A stretch of DNA of 64,000 nucleotides from LMUY01 sp964247705 (GCA_964247705.1 CAXTVQ010000013.1:1-64000); one strand, 5' to 3'. Counted from the stretch's first letter, positions 26,827 to 36,093 are shown. Notes: generated by a model from the sequence alone, not told the origin. Numbers and translations are program-made.

Positions 26827-26843
26827 TTGCCTGAAGCAGGCAA
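26827..26843. promoter_or_regulatory. Palindrome upstream of aldo/keto reductase
   Basis: TTGCCTG-AAG-CAGGCAA, a 7-base perfect inverted repeat ending 33 bases before the ATG of the reductase operon. The size and position suit a repressor site or a short hairpin. No adjacent regulator gene is present, so the binding protein is unknown. Confidence 0.4.
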
Positions 26844-26876
26844 TCGATCACCGACAACCATCCGTTTGGGGGCACG

Positions 26877-27872
26877 ATGCAGCACATCCCGTTTGGCCGC
26901 ACCGGCTTGCAGGTCTCAAAGCTTTGTCTCGGAACGATGACGTTCGGCCTGCAGTGCGATGAGGCGCAGAGCCACGCCATCCTGGACACGGCCGCCGCCG
27001 GAGGTGTGGACTTCCTGGACGCGGCGGACGTCTACCCGCTCGGCGGCGGCCACAACACGGCGGGGCGGACGGAGGAGATCGTCGGCGGCTGGCTACGGGG
27101 CAAGCGCCACGACTTCGTGCTGGCGACCAAGTGCGCCGGCGTCATGGGGCCGAAACCGTGGCAGCGGGGCATGTCGCGCCGGCACATCCTGGAAGCGATC
27201 GACGCCTCGCTGCGCAGGCTCGGAACCGATTACGTCGATCTGTACCAGCTCCACAGCTACGACCCGAACACGCCGATCGACGAGGCGCTGGAGGCGTTGG
27301 ACACGGTCGTGCGGCATGGTAAGGCGCGCTATGTCGGCGTGTCCAACTGGCCGGCGTACAAGATTGCCCGCGCGATCGGACGCAGCGAGGTACGGTCGCT
27401 GATGCGGATCGAGTCGGTTCAGCCCCGTTACAACCTCCTGTTCCGCACGTTCGAGCGCGATCTGCTGCCGCTGTGCGCCGAGGAGAACGTGGCCGTCATC
27501 CCGTACAATCCCCTGGCCGGCGGCTTGCTGACCGGCAAGCACGACGGCAAGAGCGCGCCTCCCGAGGGTTCGCGCTTCCAGCTCGGCACAGCCGGCGCGC
27601 GGTATCAGGAGCGCTATTGGCACCAGCAGCAGTTTGAGACCATCGAGGCGCTGCGCACGATCGCCAAGGATGCGGCGATGAGCATGGCGACGATGGCGAT
27701 GCGGTGGGTGATCTCCAATCCCGCGATCACGGCGCCCATCGTCGGCGCGAGCCGGCCGAAGCAACTGGCCGACAGCCTCGCCGCGGCGGAACAAGGGCCA
27801 CTGCCGGCGGACCTGAAAACGAAGCTCGACGATGCCACCACCGCATGGCGCATGGTCGACGCCGAGCGCTAG
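26877..27872 (+). CDS. Aldo/keto reductase
   Basis: NADPH-dependent carbonyl reductase of 331 residues. The AKR fold is clear: FGRTGLQVSKLCLGTMTFG at the start, catalytic Asp and Tyr in DAADVYP, Lys in LATKCAG and His in YQLHSYDP. The C-terminal cofactor loop PIVGASRPKQL follows. The length and TAAAGGVDFLDAADVYPLGGG segment fit the AKR11/12-type (IolS-, YajO-like) group. It starts at ATG 26877 and its stop directly abuts the start of the methionine sulfoxide reductase gene. The native substrate is unknown; detoxification of aldehydes is a common role. Confidence 0.92.
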   Translation: MQHIPFGRTGLQVSKLCLGTMTFGLQCDEAQSHAILDTAAAGGVDFLDAADVYPLGGGHNTAGRTEEIVGGWLRGKRHDFVLATKCAGVMGPKPWQRGMSRRHILEAIDASLRRLGTDYVDLYQLHSYDPNTPIDEALEALDTVVRHGKARYVGVSNWPAYKIARAIGRSEVRSLMRIESVQPRYNLLFRTFERDLLPLCAEENVAVIPYNPLAGGLLTGKHDGKSAPPEGSRFQLGTAGARYQERYWHQQQFETIEALRTIAKDAAMSMATMAMRWVISNPAITAPIVGASRPKQLADSLAAAEQGPLPADLKTKLDDATTAWRMVDAER

Positions 27873-28352
27873 ATGGTGGATCAGCAAAAAACCGAGTGCT
27901 ACGCCGACATCGCCGCGCAATTGCGCTCGCTGTTCGAGGGTGAGCAGGACGGCATCGCCAATGCCGCCAACGCATCCGCCGTCCTGTTCCAGGCTTTGCC
28001 GGACGTGAACTGGGTTGGCTTCTATTTCCTCCGCGAGGGCGGCACGCTGGTGCTGGGCCCGTTCCAAGGCAAACCAGCCTGCGTGCGAATCGGACCCGGC
28101 CGTGGTGTTTGCGGTGCGGCAGTGGAACGGCGGCAATCCGTGCTGGTCGAGGACGTCCACGCCTTCCCCGGCCACATCGCGTGTGACGCCGCGTCCCGCT
28201 CGGAACTGGTCGTGCCGTTGGTCCGTGACGGGGGAGTCGTCGGCGTGATCGATCTCGACAGCCCGTCGCCCGGCCGGTTCGACGCCGCCGACCAGAGCGG
28301 CATCGAGGACGTGGCCCGGCTGTATATCGCCGCGAGCGCCGGGCCCGCATGA
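27873..28352 (+). CDS. msrC: Free methionine-(R)-sulfoxide reductase (GAF domain)
   Basis: 159-residue GAF-fold enzyme that reduces free methionine-R-sulfoxide, using thioredoxin. The three cysteines of the family are present in the expected contexts: KPACVRIG, GRGVCGAA and HIACDAAS. The stretch VLGPFQGKPAC and the FPGHIACDAASRSELVVPL segment are hallmarks. It repairs oxidised free methionine in the cytoplasm. The ATG follows the reductase stop directly and the stop overlaps the next gene by 4 bases, giving a three-gene oxidative-stress-type operon. Confidence 0.93.
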   Translation: MVDQQKTECYADIAAQLRSLFEGEQDGIANAANASAVLFQALPDVNWVGFYFLREGGTLVLGPFQGKPACVRIGPGRGVCGAAVERRQSVLVEDVHAFPGHIACDAASRSELVVPLVRDGGVVGVIDLDSPSPGRFDAADQSGIEDVARLYIAASAGPA

Positions 28353-29614
28353 GCCCTCCGGACGCCGGAGGAGACAGCGCGCCGAGCGATGCGACCGAAC
28401 TGCCGCTCCCGAGCCGGCGCGGAACGGTTCTGGTCTATGCGCTGGCGTGCGGCATCATGGTCGGCAACCTGTATATCTGCCAGCCGCTGCTGCACGAGAT
28501 CGCGCGCAACCTCTCCGTCGCCGAGCCGGTCGCCGGTCTGGTGAGCGTCGCGGCCCAGATCGGTTACGCGTTGGGGATCCTGCTGCTGGTGCCGCTGGCC
28601 GATATCGCGGAACCGCGGCGCCTGCTGCGGTGGCTGGTGCTGGCGACCACGGCCGGGCTGCTGCTGGCTGCGGTGGCGCCCGGCATCACCGTTCTGGTTG
28701 CGGCGAGCCTGGTGTTCGCGGCGGCCACCGTGGTGCCGCAGATCCTCGTGCCGCTCGCCACCTCGCTCGTGCCGCCGGACCGCCGGGGCCGGGTCATCGC
28801 GTCGCTGCAGACGGGCTTCATCCTGGGCATCCTGCTGTCGCGGACGGTTGCCGGTGCGGTTGCCTCCGCCGCGGGGACATGGCGAGCGCCATTCTTCGTG
28901 GCGGCTATTGCCACAGGCCTGCTGTACTTCATCCTGCCGCGCTTCCTGCCGTCGGGCGCACGCGGCGCCGCCCGGTCCTACGGTTCATTGCTGCGGTCCT
29001 TGCTGCCGCTGCTCCGGTACGGCCCGCTCCGCACATCGATGGCGCTAGGCTTCTTCGTCTTCGGCGCGTTCTCGGTGTTCTGGTCCACGCTGGCGTTTCA
29101 CTTGGCGTCACCGGCTTTCGGACTGGGCGTCGCCGCCACCGGGCTGTTCGGTTTGTGGGGCGCTCCTGGCGCGATCATGGCGCCGCTTGCGGGCCGCCTC
29201 GCCGACCGGGTCGGATCCGGCTGGGTCAACTTCGCTTCGCTGGTCTGCGCCGCCGCAGCATTCGCGGTTGCCGGAAGCTTCGGAATGACGCGGTTGCTGG
29301 CGTTGGTCGTCGCCGTGAACCTGCTAGATTTCGGCTTGCAGAGCGGTCAGATCGCCAACCAGACGCGCATCTTCGCGCTCGGGGCCGCCATACGGGCGCG
29401 GGTGAACACCGTCTACATGGTCGGTATGTTCGGCGGCGGCGCGTTTGGATCGCTGGCTGGGACCACCGCCTGGCATATCGCAGGCTGGCAGGGAGCGTGC
29501 GCCCTGGCACTTGGCCTGATGGCGCTTGCTGGCGTGGTCCTTGCGGTCTCCTCACTTCCGGTGCGACGAGACAGGGTTAGCAGCGTGCGGCCAGCGCCAC
29601 CATTGCGGGAGTGA
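28349..29614 (+). CDS. MFS transporter
   Basis: 421-residue major-facilitator protein with about 12 hydrophobic segments, resembling the drug/metabolite efflux branch (YnfM- or AraJ-like). The motif-A-like loop LVPLADIAEPRRLLRWL is between helices 2 and 3. It starts at ATG 28349 within the stop of the GAF protein (ATGA). The end of the gene overlaps the 3' end of the minus-strand hyuB by 38 bases. The substrate is unknown; the operon suggests export of a product of oxidative damage or of an aldehyde. Confidence 0.88.
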   Translation: MSPPDAGGDSAPSDATELPLPSRRGTVLVYALACGIMVGNLYICQPLLHEIARNLSVAEPVAGLVSVAAQIGYALGILLLVPLADIAEPRRLLRWLVLATTAGLLLAAVAPGITVLVAASLVFAAATVVPQILVPLATSLVPPDRRGRVIASLQTGFILGILLSRTVAGAVASAAGTWRAPFFVAAIATGLLYFILPRFLPSGARGAARSYGSLLRSLLPLLRYGPLRTSMALGFFVFGAFSVFWSTLAFHLASPAFGLGVAATGLFGLWGAPGAIMAPLAGRLADRVGSGWVNFASLVCAAAAFAVAGSFGMTRLLALVVAVNLLDFGLQSGQIANQTRIFALGAAIRARVNTVYMVGMFGGGAFGSLAGTTAWHIAGWQGACALALGLMALAGVVLAVSSLPVRRDRVSSVRPAPPLRE

Positions 29615-31514
29615 GCTGCCCCTTTTCGTCCACCAGCTTCGCACGCAGGGTGGCCAGACGGTGCGCGCGCAATCCGTCCGGCGCTTGCAGGGCCGCCGTG
29701 GCAAGTGCCGCGCGTGCGTCGTCCGGCCAACGTGCCGCGATCGCCAGCCGCGCGGGGCCCAGATCAAACGGCGCCGGCGCCGGGCGTGGCTCTGCACGCA
29801 GCCGAGCCGTGGCTGGCCCGTCGACCGAACCCTCTGCGATGGCGACCCCATACTCCGTGCGGGCCTGCGCCTCGGTGATCAGCGCGTCCAGCACCTCGGC
29901 CAGGACGAGCGCCGGGTCACGGGTCCACGGGTCGCCGAAGCCGCCGCCGCTGGGTGTCACCATCCGCAGCGTGTCGGCGGGGGCGAGGTGCAGCACGTCG
30001 ATCTTGCCGATGTCGCGCTCCTCTCCGGCCGCACTTTGCAGCGTGGTCGTAGCCGAGCGTCCGGCCGCACCGCCGGCGACACCCCAGGGCTGCAAGTGGA
30101 ACCGGTCCAACCCGCGCACCGTCATGATCGCCGGCAGGCCGCGGTTCTCCATCTCGATGCGGATGCCGTAGCCGCCGCGGTGGCGGCCGGGCGCGGCGCT
30201 GCCGGGTTCGTAGTGCCAGCGCCGGATCAGCAGATCGGTCTCCGTCTCCACCACCTCCACCGGCGCCGAGCGCAGGAACGCGACGGGCTGGTCGATGCCG
30301 TCGATCCCGTCCGCGTGGCATCGCCCGCCGCTGCCGCCGATGAAGGGTTCGACCACGCTCACATGGCGCTTGCCCGTCGCCTCGTCCGGTGCGGACACGG
30401 AGATGATCCCTGCCTGCCCCGACCCGGCGGCGCACAATGCGCCCGGCACGGCCTGGTTCAGGCATCCCAGGATCGTGTCGTACACCCGCATCACCGCCAC
30501 CCAGCGGTTGCCCATCGCGGCCGGGAAGCGTGCGCTCATCAGGGTGCCCGGTGGCGCAAAGGTGCTGATCGGCCGAATGATGCCGCCCGTCATCGGCACC
30601 GTGGGTTCGACCGTCTGGATGTAGTTGATCACGGGCATGCACAGGAACGGGTGCGCCCGCTCGCTGGTGGTGAAGTTCACCGCCTGCATCACCTGCGGGT
30701 CGCTGCCGGTGAAATCCATCGCCAGCGTGCCGTCGCCGACCGCCATCGCGGCGTGCATGAAGATCGGCTCGCCACCGCCCGCTGCCTCGAGGTAGTCGCA
30801 GAACTCGTAGTGCCCGGGAGTCAGGCGGCGGATCGCCTGGCGCGCCTTGAGTTCGGAGAGCAGGGTCACGTCGGCCACGCTCGCCAGCACGTCGGCGGCG
30901 CCGTAGCGGTCGCACAATTCCTGCATGCGCCGCTCCAGCAGCGCCAGGCCTGACAGCATCGCCTGCAGGTCGCCCCAGATCAGGTCTGGGATGCGCGAGT
31001 TGTCGGCGAAGAAGTGCCATAGCTGCTCGTTCAGCACGCCCGCGCGGTAGAGCAGGTTCGGGCGGATGCGCACGCCTTCCTGGAACACCTCGTAGTTGGA
31101 CGGCGCGATGCTGCCCGCGACCGAGCCGCCGATATCGGTCGCGTGGATGAACGCCCAGGCCAGGGCCACCACCTGCCCGCCCTGGAACACGGGGCGCAGC
31201 AGGTGGATGTCCATCGTGTGCGTGCACAGCGCGTCGCCGGAGAACGGGTCGTTGCTGATGACCACGTCGCCGGGCTGCAGGCGGTGCAGCCCGATCTCGT
31301 CGGCCAGCCCGCGCACGTTCTGGCACACGGAGGAGGTGACGCCGGAGCGCATCGGGTAGGCGAAGAACTCGCCGTCCACGCTGGCCAGCGCCACCTGGAA
31401 GTCCTGCGTCTGCTTGACGAAGGTGGTGTAGGCGGTGCGGTAGGCGACGTTGCTCGCCTCCTCCGCGATGGCGGCGAAGCGGTTGCGCATGACCTCGGTG
31501 CGGACGGGATCCAT
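29577..31514 (-). CDS. hyuB: Hydantoinase B / oxoprolinase B subunit
   Basis: 645-residue B subunit of a two-protein ATP-dependent hydantoinase or oxoprolinase. Family stretches: MDPVRTEVMRNRF at the start, LQPGDVVISNDPFSGDALCTHTMD, HATDIGGSVAG and GGSGGRCHADGIDG. The start ATG 31514 gives the usual N-terminus and lies 5 bases after the hyuA stop. It pairs with the upstream hyuA (31520-33535). This cluster keeps A and B as separate proteins, unlike the fusion at 11234. The substrate is unknown; context suggests a cyclic imide or lactam from a sulfonated or heterocyclic compound. Confidence 0.92.
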   Translation of the reverse strand: MDPVRTEVMRNRFAAIAEEASNVAYRTAYTTFVKQTQDFQVALASVDGEFFAYPMRSGVTSSVCQNVRGLADEIGLHRLQPGDVVISNDPFSGDALCTHTMDIHLLRPVFQGGQVVALAWAFIHATDIGGSVAGSIAPSNYEVFQEGVRIRPNLLYRAGVLNEQLWHFFADNSRIPDLIWGDLQAMLSGLALLERRMQELCDRYGAADVLASVADVTLLSELKARQAIRRLTPGHYEFCDYLEAAGGGEPIFMHAAMAVGDGTLAMDFTGSDPQVMQAVNFTTSERAHPFLCMPVINYIQTVEPTVPMTGGIIRPISTFAPPGTLMSARFPAAMGNRWVAVMRVYDTILGCLNQAVPGALCAAGSGQAGIISVSAPDEATGKRHVSVVEPFIGGSGGRCHADGIDGIDQPVAFLRSAPVEVVETETDLLIRRWHYEPGSAAPGRHRGGYGIRIEMENRGLPAIMTVRGLDRFHLQPWGVAGGAAGRSATTTLQSAAGEERDIGKIDVLHLAPADTLRMVTPSGGGFGDPWTRDPALVLAEVLDALITEAQARTEYGVAIAEGSVDGPATARLRAEPRPAPAPFDLGPARLAIAARWPDDARAALATAALQAPDGLRAHRLATLRAKLVDEKGQLTPAMVALAARC

Positions 31515-31519
31515 TAGGC

Positions 31520-33535
31520 TCAGCCTTTCCTGTGCAGCAGCAGGTCGCCGTACGGTCCGAGGCTGGCGCGGAACGCCGGCGGCACGACCACGGTCGCCGT
31601 CTCCTGCTGCACGATCGCCGGGCCGTTCGTGGTCCAGCCGCGCGGCAGGGTTGCCCAGTCGAACACGGCCGTATCGTGCCACGCGCCATCGAACCGCACG
31701 GGACGGCGCTGCGGCTTGATGTCGGTCACGCCGGTGGAAGGGGCCACGGCGGCCGGCCCCGGCAAGAGGCCGCGCACGCGCAGCCGCAGCGCGATGACCT
31801 CGATCGCCGCACCCGGCGTGGAGTGCCCGAACCGGCGGTGGTGCTCGCCGTGGAACGCCTCGGCAATCTGGCCCAAGCCGGCGCGCTCCGGCAGGGCCAC
31901 GGGGATATCGAAGGATTGCCCCGCGTAGCGCACGTCGGCCAAATGAAGGGTGGCTGGCGTGGCGGACGCTGCCTGATCGCGCAGCCACTGCTCGCCGGTG
32001 GCCTGCAGCGTGGCGAAGGTGCTTGCCACCGCCGCATCATCCAGCGCCGTGCCGTGCACGTTGCGCACGGCGTCGTACAGCAGATCGGACACGAGGCCGC
32101 CATAGGCGCAGAACACGGCGGACAGGCGCGGCACGATCACGCGGCCGATGCCGACCTCCTCCGCCAGCAAGGGGCCGTGGATCGCGCCGGCGCCGCCGAA
32201 GATCATCAGCGTCAGCTCGGCCGGGGACACGCCGAGGCGGGCGATGAACGGCAGTGCACTGGCGAGCATGTTCGCCGTCGCCACGGCCACCACCGCCTCC
32301 GCGGCCCCTACTGCGTCCCGCCCGATTGCTGCCGCCACGGGTGCCAGGCTTGCCTCGGCCAGGCCGTGATCCAGCCGCAACCCGCCGGCCAGCGGTGCAT
32401 CGGCGGACAGATAGCCGCACAGCAGATAAGCGTCGGAGACGGTGGGCCGGGTGCCGCCGCGGCCATAGCAGGCGGGGCCGGGCCGCGCGCCGGCCGAGTG
32501 CGGGCCGACCTTCAGCACGCCGTCGTCCAGCCAGGCGACGGAGCCGCCGCCGGCGCCGATCGCCTCGATCGCGGTGACCGGCATCATGATGGGGAAGTCC
32601 CCTACCCTGCCGTCCAGCGACGTCATCGCCTGGCCGCCGCTGATCAGCGAGATGTCCGTGCTGGTGCCGCCCATGTCCATGGTCAGCAGGTTGGGCTCAC
32701 CCAGCGTGGCCCCGAGCGAGGCCGCCGCCGTCACCCCCGCCGCCGGGCCGGAGAGCAGCGTGTGGATCGGCATGCGCGTGGCTTCCGCCGCCGCCATCAC
32801 GCCGCCATTGGATTTCGTGACCAGCAAGCGGGCAAGCGGCAGGCGCTCGGCCAGCCAGCGTTCCAGTTCGGCGATGTAGCCGGACATGGACTGCCGCGCG
32901 TAGGCGTTGAGCAGCGCGGCGCTGGCGCGTTCGTATTCGGATTGCTGCGGCCAGACCTGGTGCGACAACACGACGTCCACCGGGCCCAGCGCGTTGGCGA
33001 TGGCGGACGCCGCCTCCAGCTCGTGGGCCGGGTTGCGGTAGCTGTGCAGGAAGCACACGGCCAAGGCAGCAGCCCCATCCGCCAGCGCTTGGCGCGCGGC
33101 AGCGGCGACAGAGGCCGGGTCCAGCGGACGGTCCGCCGTGCCGTCCGCCAACATGCGCTCGTCCACCTCGTAGACGCGGTGGCGCGGGATCAGCGGCGCG
33201 GCGCGGCGGGCGAACAGATCCACCGGGCGGTCCACCCGCAGCCGCGCGATGCCCAGGATGTCACGGAACCCGGCTGTCACCAGCAGGGCCAGCGGCGGCC
33301 CGCTGCGTTCGATCACCGCGTTGGTGGACACGGTGGTGCCGTGCACGACCAGCATCGGCGCGTCCGCCCGGATGCGCCCGTCCGCCAGCAGCATCTCGAG
33401 CCCGCGGCACACGGCCTGGGCGAAGCCGGGCGGCGACGAAGGCAGCTTCATCTGGTCGACAGGGCGGCCGGCGCTGCCGTCCCAGATCGCGAAATCCGTG
33501 AACGTGCCGCCGATGTCGATGCCGACGCGCTGCAC
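31520..33535 (-). CDS. hyuA: Hydantoinase A / oxoprolinase A subunit
   Basis: 671-residue A subunit with the actin-like ATPase site: VGIDIGGTFTDFAIWDG at the N-terminus, VHGTTVSTNAVIE, and MDMGGTSTDISLISGGQA near residue 285. It activates the amide carbonyl with ATP for ring opening. The GTG at 33535 is used because it begins VQRVGIDIGG; the longer reading would run into the transporter gene. The transporter stop is 4 bases upstream, so hyuAB sits in one operon with the MHS transporter. Confidence 0.92.
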   Translation of the reverse strand: MQRVGIDIGGTFTDFAIWDGSAGRPVDQMKLPSSPPGFAQAVCRGLEMLLADGRIRADAPMLVVHGTTVSTNAVIERSGPPLALLVTAGFRDILGIARLRVDRPVDLFARRAAPLIPRHRVYEVDERMLADGTADRPLDPASVAAAARQALADGAAALAVCFLHSYRNPAHELEAASAIANALGPVDVVLSHQVWPQQSEYERASAALLNAYARQSMSGYIAELERWLAERLPLARLLVTKSNGGVMAAAEATRMPIHTLLSGPAAGVTAAASLGATLGEPNLLTMDMGGTSTDISLISGGQAMTSLDGRVGDFPIMMPVTAIEAIGAGGGSVAWLDDGVLKVGPHSAGARPGPACYGRGGTRPTVSDAYLLCGYLSADAPLAGGLRLDHGLAEASLAPVAAAIGRDAVGAAEAVVAVATANMLASALPFIARLGVSPAELTLMIFGGAGAIHGPLLAEEVGIGRVIVPRLSAVFCAYGGLVSDLLYDAVRNVHGTALDDAAVASTFATLQATGEQWLRDQAASATPATLHLADVRYAGQSFDIPVALPERAGLGQIAEAFHGEHHRRFGHSTPGAAIEVIALRLRVRGLLPGPAAVAPSTGVTDIKPQRRPVRFDGAWHDTAVFDWATLPRGWTTNGPAIVQQETATVVVPPAFRASLGPYGDLLLHRKG

Positions 33536-33539
33536 CGGG

Positions 33540-34829
33540 CTAATCCAGCGCCCGCCCGCGCGTTTCCGGCATGCGGATGAACACCAGCAGCGAGACGGCA
33601 CAGATCAGCATCACGTAGCCGGCGATCGCCCAATCGGCCCCGGCGCGCTGCAGGGCGGTGACGATCAGCGGTGCGGTGCCACCGAAGATGGCACTGCACA
33701 GGGCGTAGGGCAGACCTATGCCAGAGGTGCGCACTGCGGCGGGGAACAACTCGCACAGCAGCGGCGCGATGATCGAGTTGCTGCACGCGATCAGCAGGAT
33801 GCCGACCACGTCCACGAACACGAACATGCCGAACCCGGCACCGTGCAGCAGCATCAGCAGCGGGTAGGCCAGCAGCAGGAAGCCGCCGACCGCTACGTAT
33901 AGCAGCGGCTTGCGCCCGACCCGGTCCGACAAGGCGGCCAGCAGCGGGATCGCCGCCGTGTAGACGGCCAGCGCGATCGTGCTGCCGAGCAGGCCAAGCC
34001 GGATCGGCACGCCACCGCCCAGCGCCGCATAGCCCGGCAGGAACACCGTCCATAGATAGAACTGCACCGTCCCGGCCTGGATGACGAACACGTACGCCGA
34101 TTCCCGCGGGTGCGCCCGCACCGCCTCCGTGAGCGGGTGCCGCGAGATCCGGCCAGCCGCCGCTACGCGCTCGAAGCTCGGCGTCTCCGGCAGGCGCCAG
34201 CGCAAATAGAGGCCATACACCGCGCCAAGAGCGCCCAACAGGAACGGCACCCGCCAGCCCCACTGGGCCAGCGCCGGCTGCGGGATCAGCCCCGTGGTCG
34301 CCGCGGCGACGCCGGTGGCGATCAGGATCGCGAGCCCGATCGAAACCATCTGCGCCGAGGACACGAACGCCCGGCGCGCGGTCGGCGCGTGCTCCACCAG
34401 GTAGACCGACGAGCCTTGGAACTCGCCCCCGGTAGAGAACCCCTGCAGCATGCGGGCGACCAGCAGCATGATCGGCGCCGCGATCCCCGCCGTGGCAAAC
34501 GGCGGCGTGAGCGCCACGATCAGGCTGCCGGCGCCCATCATGATGATCGTCGCGGCCAGCATCTGCCGCCGCCCATACCGGTCCGCCAGCGGCGAAAGCA
34601 CGATAGAGCCGAGCGGGCGCATCAGGAAGCCGACCGCATAGGCCAGCAGCACGCCGATCAGGGACGTCGCCGGGTTGCTGGCGGGCACGATCTGCGCCGC
34701 AAACACGGGGGCGAGCAGGCCGTAGATCGTCCAGTCATACCACTCGATGAGGTTGCCGAACGCCCCGCCGAGAATGATGGGGCGCAGCGAGGCGGGCCGG
34801 GTTGCAATTACGTCTTGTTCCGCGCTCAT
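33540..34829 (-). CDS. MHS-family MFS transporter (metabolite:H+ symporter)
   Basis: 429-residue symporter of the MHS branch (ProP, KgtP, ShiA, citrate and alpha-ketoglutarate permeases). Signature stretches: GNLIEWYDWTIYGLLAPVFA, FLMRPLGSIVLSPLADRYGRR and RMLQGFSTGGEFQGSSVYL, with about 12 helices. It most likely takes up an organic acid or zwitterion with protons. Its stop is 4 bases from the hyuA start, so its cargo is probably the hyuAB substrate. A long hairpin lies just upstream, after ssuD. Confidence 0.93.
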   Translation of the reverse strand: MSAEQDVIATRPASLRPIILGGAFGNLIEWYDWTIYGLLAPVFAAQIVPASNPATSLIGVLLAYAVGFLMRPLGSIVLSPLADRYGRRQMLAATIIMMGAGSLIVALTPPFATAGIAAPIMLLVARMLQGFSTGGEFQGSSVYLVEHAPTARRAFVSSAQMVSIGLAILIATGVAAATTGLIPQPALAQWGWRVPFLLGALGAVYGLYLRWRLPETPSFERVAAAGRISRHPLTEAVRAHPRESAYVFVIQAGTVQFYLWTVFLPGYAALGGGVPIRLGLLGSTIALAVYTAAIPLLAALSDRVGRKPLLYVAVGGFLLLAYPLLMLLHGAGFGMFVFVDVVGILLIACSNSIIAPLLCELFPAAVRTSGIGLPYALCSAIFGGTAPLIVTALQRAGADWAIAGYVMLICAVSLLVFIRMPETRGRALD

Positions 34830-34912
34830 CCCCTGCCCCCTGCCGACCCGTCTTGCCTTTCAATTACCGTGCCATTCCGGCCCCGGTGCAAGGGGTGAAA
34901 CAAGGCGAGCGC

Positions 34913-34946
34913 AGTGTGGAGCCCTCGCTCGTGAGGGCTCCACACT
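34913..34946. terminator. 14-bp perfect hairpin between ssuD and the MHS transporter
   Basis: AGTGTGGAGCCCTC (34913-34926) and its exact complement (34933-34946) around GCTCGT. No T-run follows on the minus strand, so it could be a factor-dependent stop, an mRNA processing or stabilising site, or a regulator site. Its sequence is unlike the palindromic repeat family in this window. Confidence 0.55.
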
Positions 34947-34949
34947 GAC

Positions 34950-36062
34950 TCACTCGGCTGCAGCCGCCGCCGTTCTGCGGCCAGCGACCAGCGCGCGCAC
35001 ACGGGGGAGCAGTTCGCGCCCGTACTGGATCGCGTCGACCCACGGATCGAAGCCGCGGATCAGGAACGTGGTGATGCCGAGGTCGTAGTAATCCAGCATC
35101 GCCTCTGCCACCTGGTCCGGCGTGCCGACCAACCCGGTGGAATTGCCTTGCGCCCCGGTCAGGGCCGCGATCCCGGTCCACAACCGCTTATCGAGCCGTG
35201 ACCCTTGCGCCGCGGCGGCGAGCAACCGGCGCGAGCCCTCGTTGGCCGGGGCCTGCTGACGCTCCCGCGCGTTGTTGGGCGAACGGCCACTGCCGCCGCC
35301 GGCCTTCAGCGCGCGGGCCTGCTCCAGGATGGCGTCGGCCTTGGCCCAGGCCTGCGCCTCGGTGTCCGCCAGCACCGGACGGAGCGAGAGGCTGAAGCGC
35401 GGCTGGCGGCCGTGTGGCGCGGCAGCGGCGCGGATGCGGGCTACCAGGCTGCGCACTTGGTCGTAGGTTTCACCCCACAGCGCGTAGACGTCGGCGTGCT
35501 TGCCGGCCACCGGGATCGCCGCCTCCGACGCGCCGCCGAAGTAGACCGGGATGCCGGCGGGGTTGTACGGCTTCAGGTCGCCGAAGCCGCGCTCCACCTG
35601 GTAATACTTCCCGGCGTAGTCGAAGGGCGCGCCCGCCGTCCATTCCTGCCGCAGGATGTCGAGGTATTCGCTCGTGCGGGCGTAGCGTTCGTCCTTGGTC
35701 AAGTGGTCGCCGTCCTGCGCCAGCTCGACGTCGTTGCCGCCGGTGATGATGTGCACCGCCGCGCGGCCGCGGGAGAAATGATCGAGCGTCGCGAGCTGCC
35801 GGGCGGCGAGCGTGGGCGCGGTGAAGCCTGGGCGATGGGCGATCATGAGGCCCAGCCTATCCGTCACGGACGCGATGTGCTGGCCGACCAGGATGCTCTC
35901 GGCGGAGGTGGAGTTGAACGCGATGAGCACGCGGTCGAACCCGACATGCTCATGCGCCTTGGCGACGGCCTCGACGTAGCCCGGGTCGAGTGCCGGCCCG
36001 GTGCGGCGCATGGTCTCGGAGGAGTTGAAGTGGCCGACATAGCCGATGAATTCGACGGTCAT
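34950..36062 (-). CDS. ssuD: FMNH2-dependent alkanesulfonate monooxygenase-like protein
   Basis: 370-residue luciferase-like monooxygenase of the SsuD group, which splits alkanesulfonates to aldehyde and sulfite using FMNH2 and O2. Family stretches: GYVGHFNSSETMRRTGP, AHRPGFTAPTLAARQLATLDH, RAAVHIITGGNDVELAQDGD and YFGGASEAAIPVAGKHADVYALWGE broken by typical spacing. The start ATG 36062 follows ssuA by 31 bases. It needs reduced flavin from a reductase such as the one at 40806-41393. SsuD-like enzymes also act on other sulfonates and dimethylsulfone derivatives, so substrate is inferred only in class. Confidence 0.9.
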   Translation of the reverse strand: MTVEFIGYVGHFNSSETMRRTGPALDPGYVEAVAKAHEHVGFDRVLIAFNSTSAESILVGQHIASVTDRLGLMIAHRPGFTAPTLAARQLATLDHFSRGRAAVHIITGGNDVELAQDGDHLTKDERYARTSEYLDILRQEWTAGAPFDYAGKYYQVERGFGDLKPYNPAGIPVYFGGASEAAIPVAGKHADVYALWGETYDQVRSLVARIRAAAAPHGRQPRFSLSLRPVLADTEAQAWAKADAILEQARALKAGGGSGRSPNNARERQQAPANEGSRRLLAAAAQGSRLDKRLWTGIAALTGAQGNSTGLVGTPDQVAEAMLDYYDLGITTFLIRGFDPWVDAIQYGRELLPRVRALVAGRRTAAAAAE

Positions 36063-36093
36063 GCGGAGCGTCTCCAGAGGGGAAAGGAAGGGA

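Larger units (their letters stand above)
26568..26876. other. Divergent intergenic region between the molybdate operon and aldo/keto reductase
   Basis: 309 bases without a credible gene. Two palindromes stand out, a ModE-like box near the left gene and a 17-base palindrome near the right gene, listed separately. Base composition is less GC-rich than in the flanking genes towards the right end. Both flanking genes must have their promoters here. Confidence 0.6.

Noticed and set aside
26568..26876. Molybdenum-cofactor riboswitch
   Set aside because: Only simple palindromes are visible and no multi-stem conserved core; the ModE-like box explains the position better.
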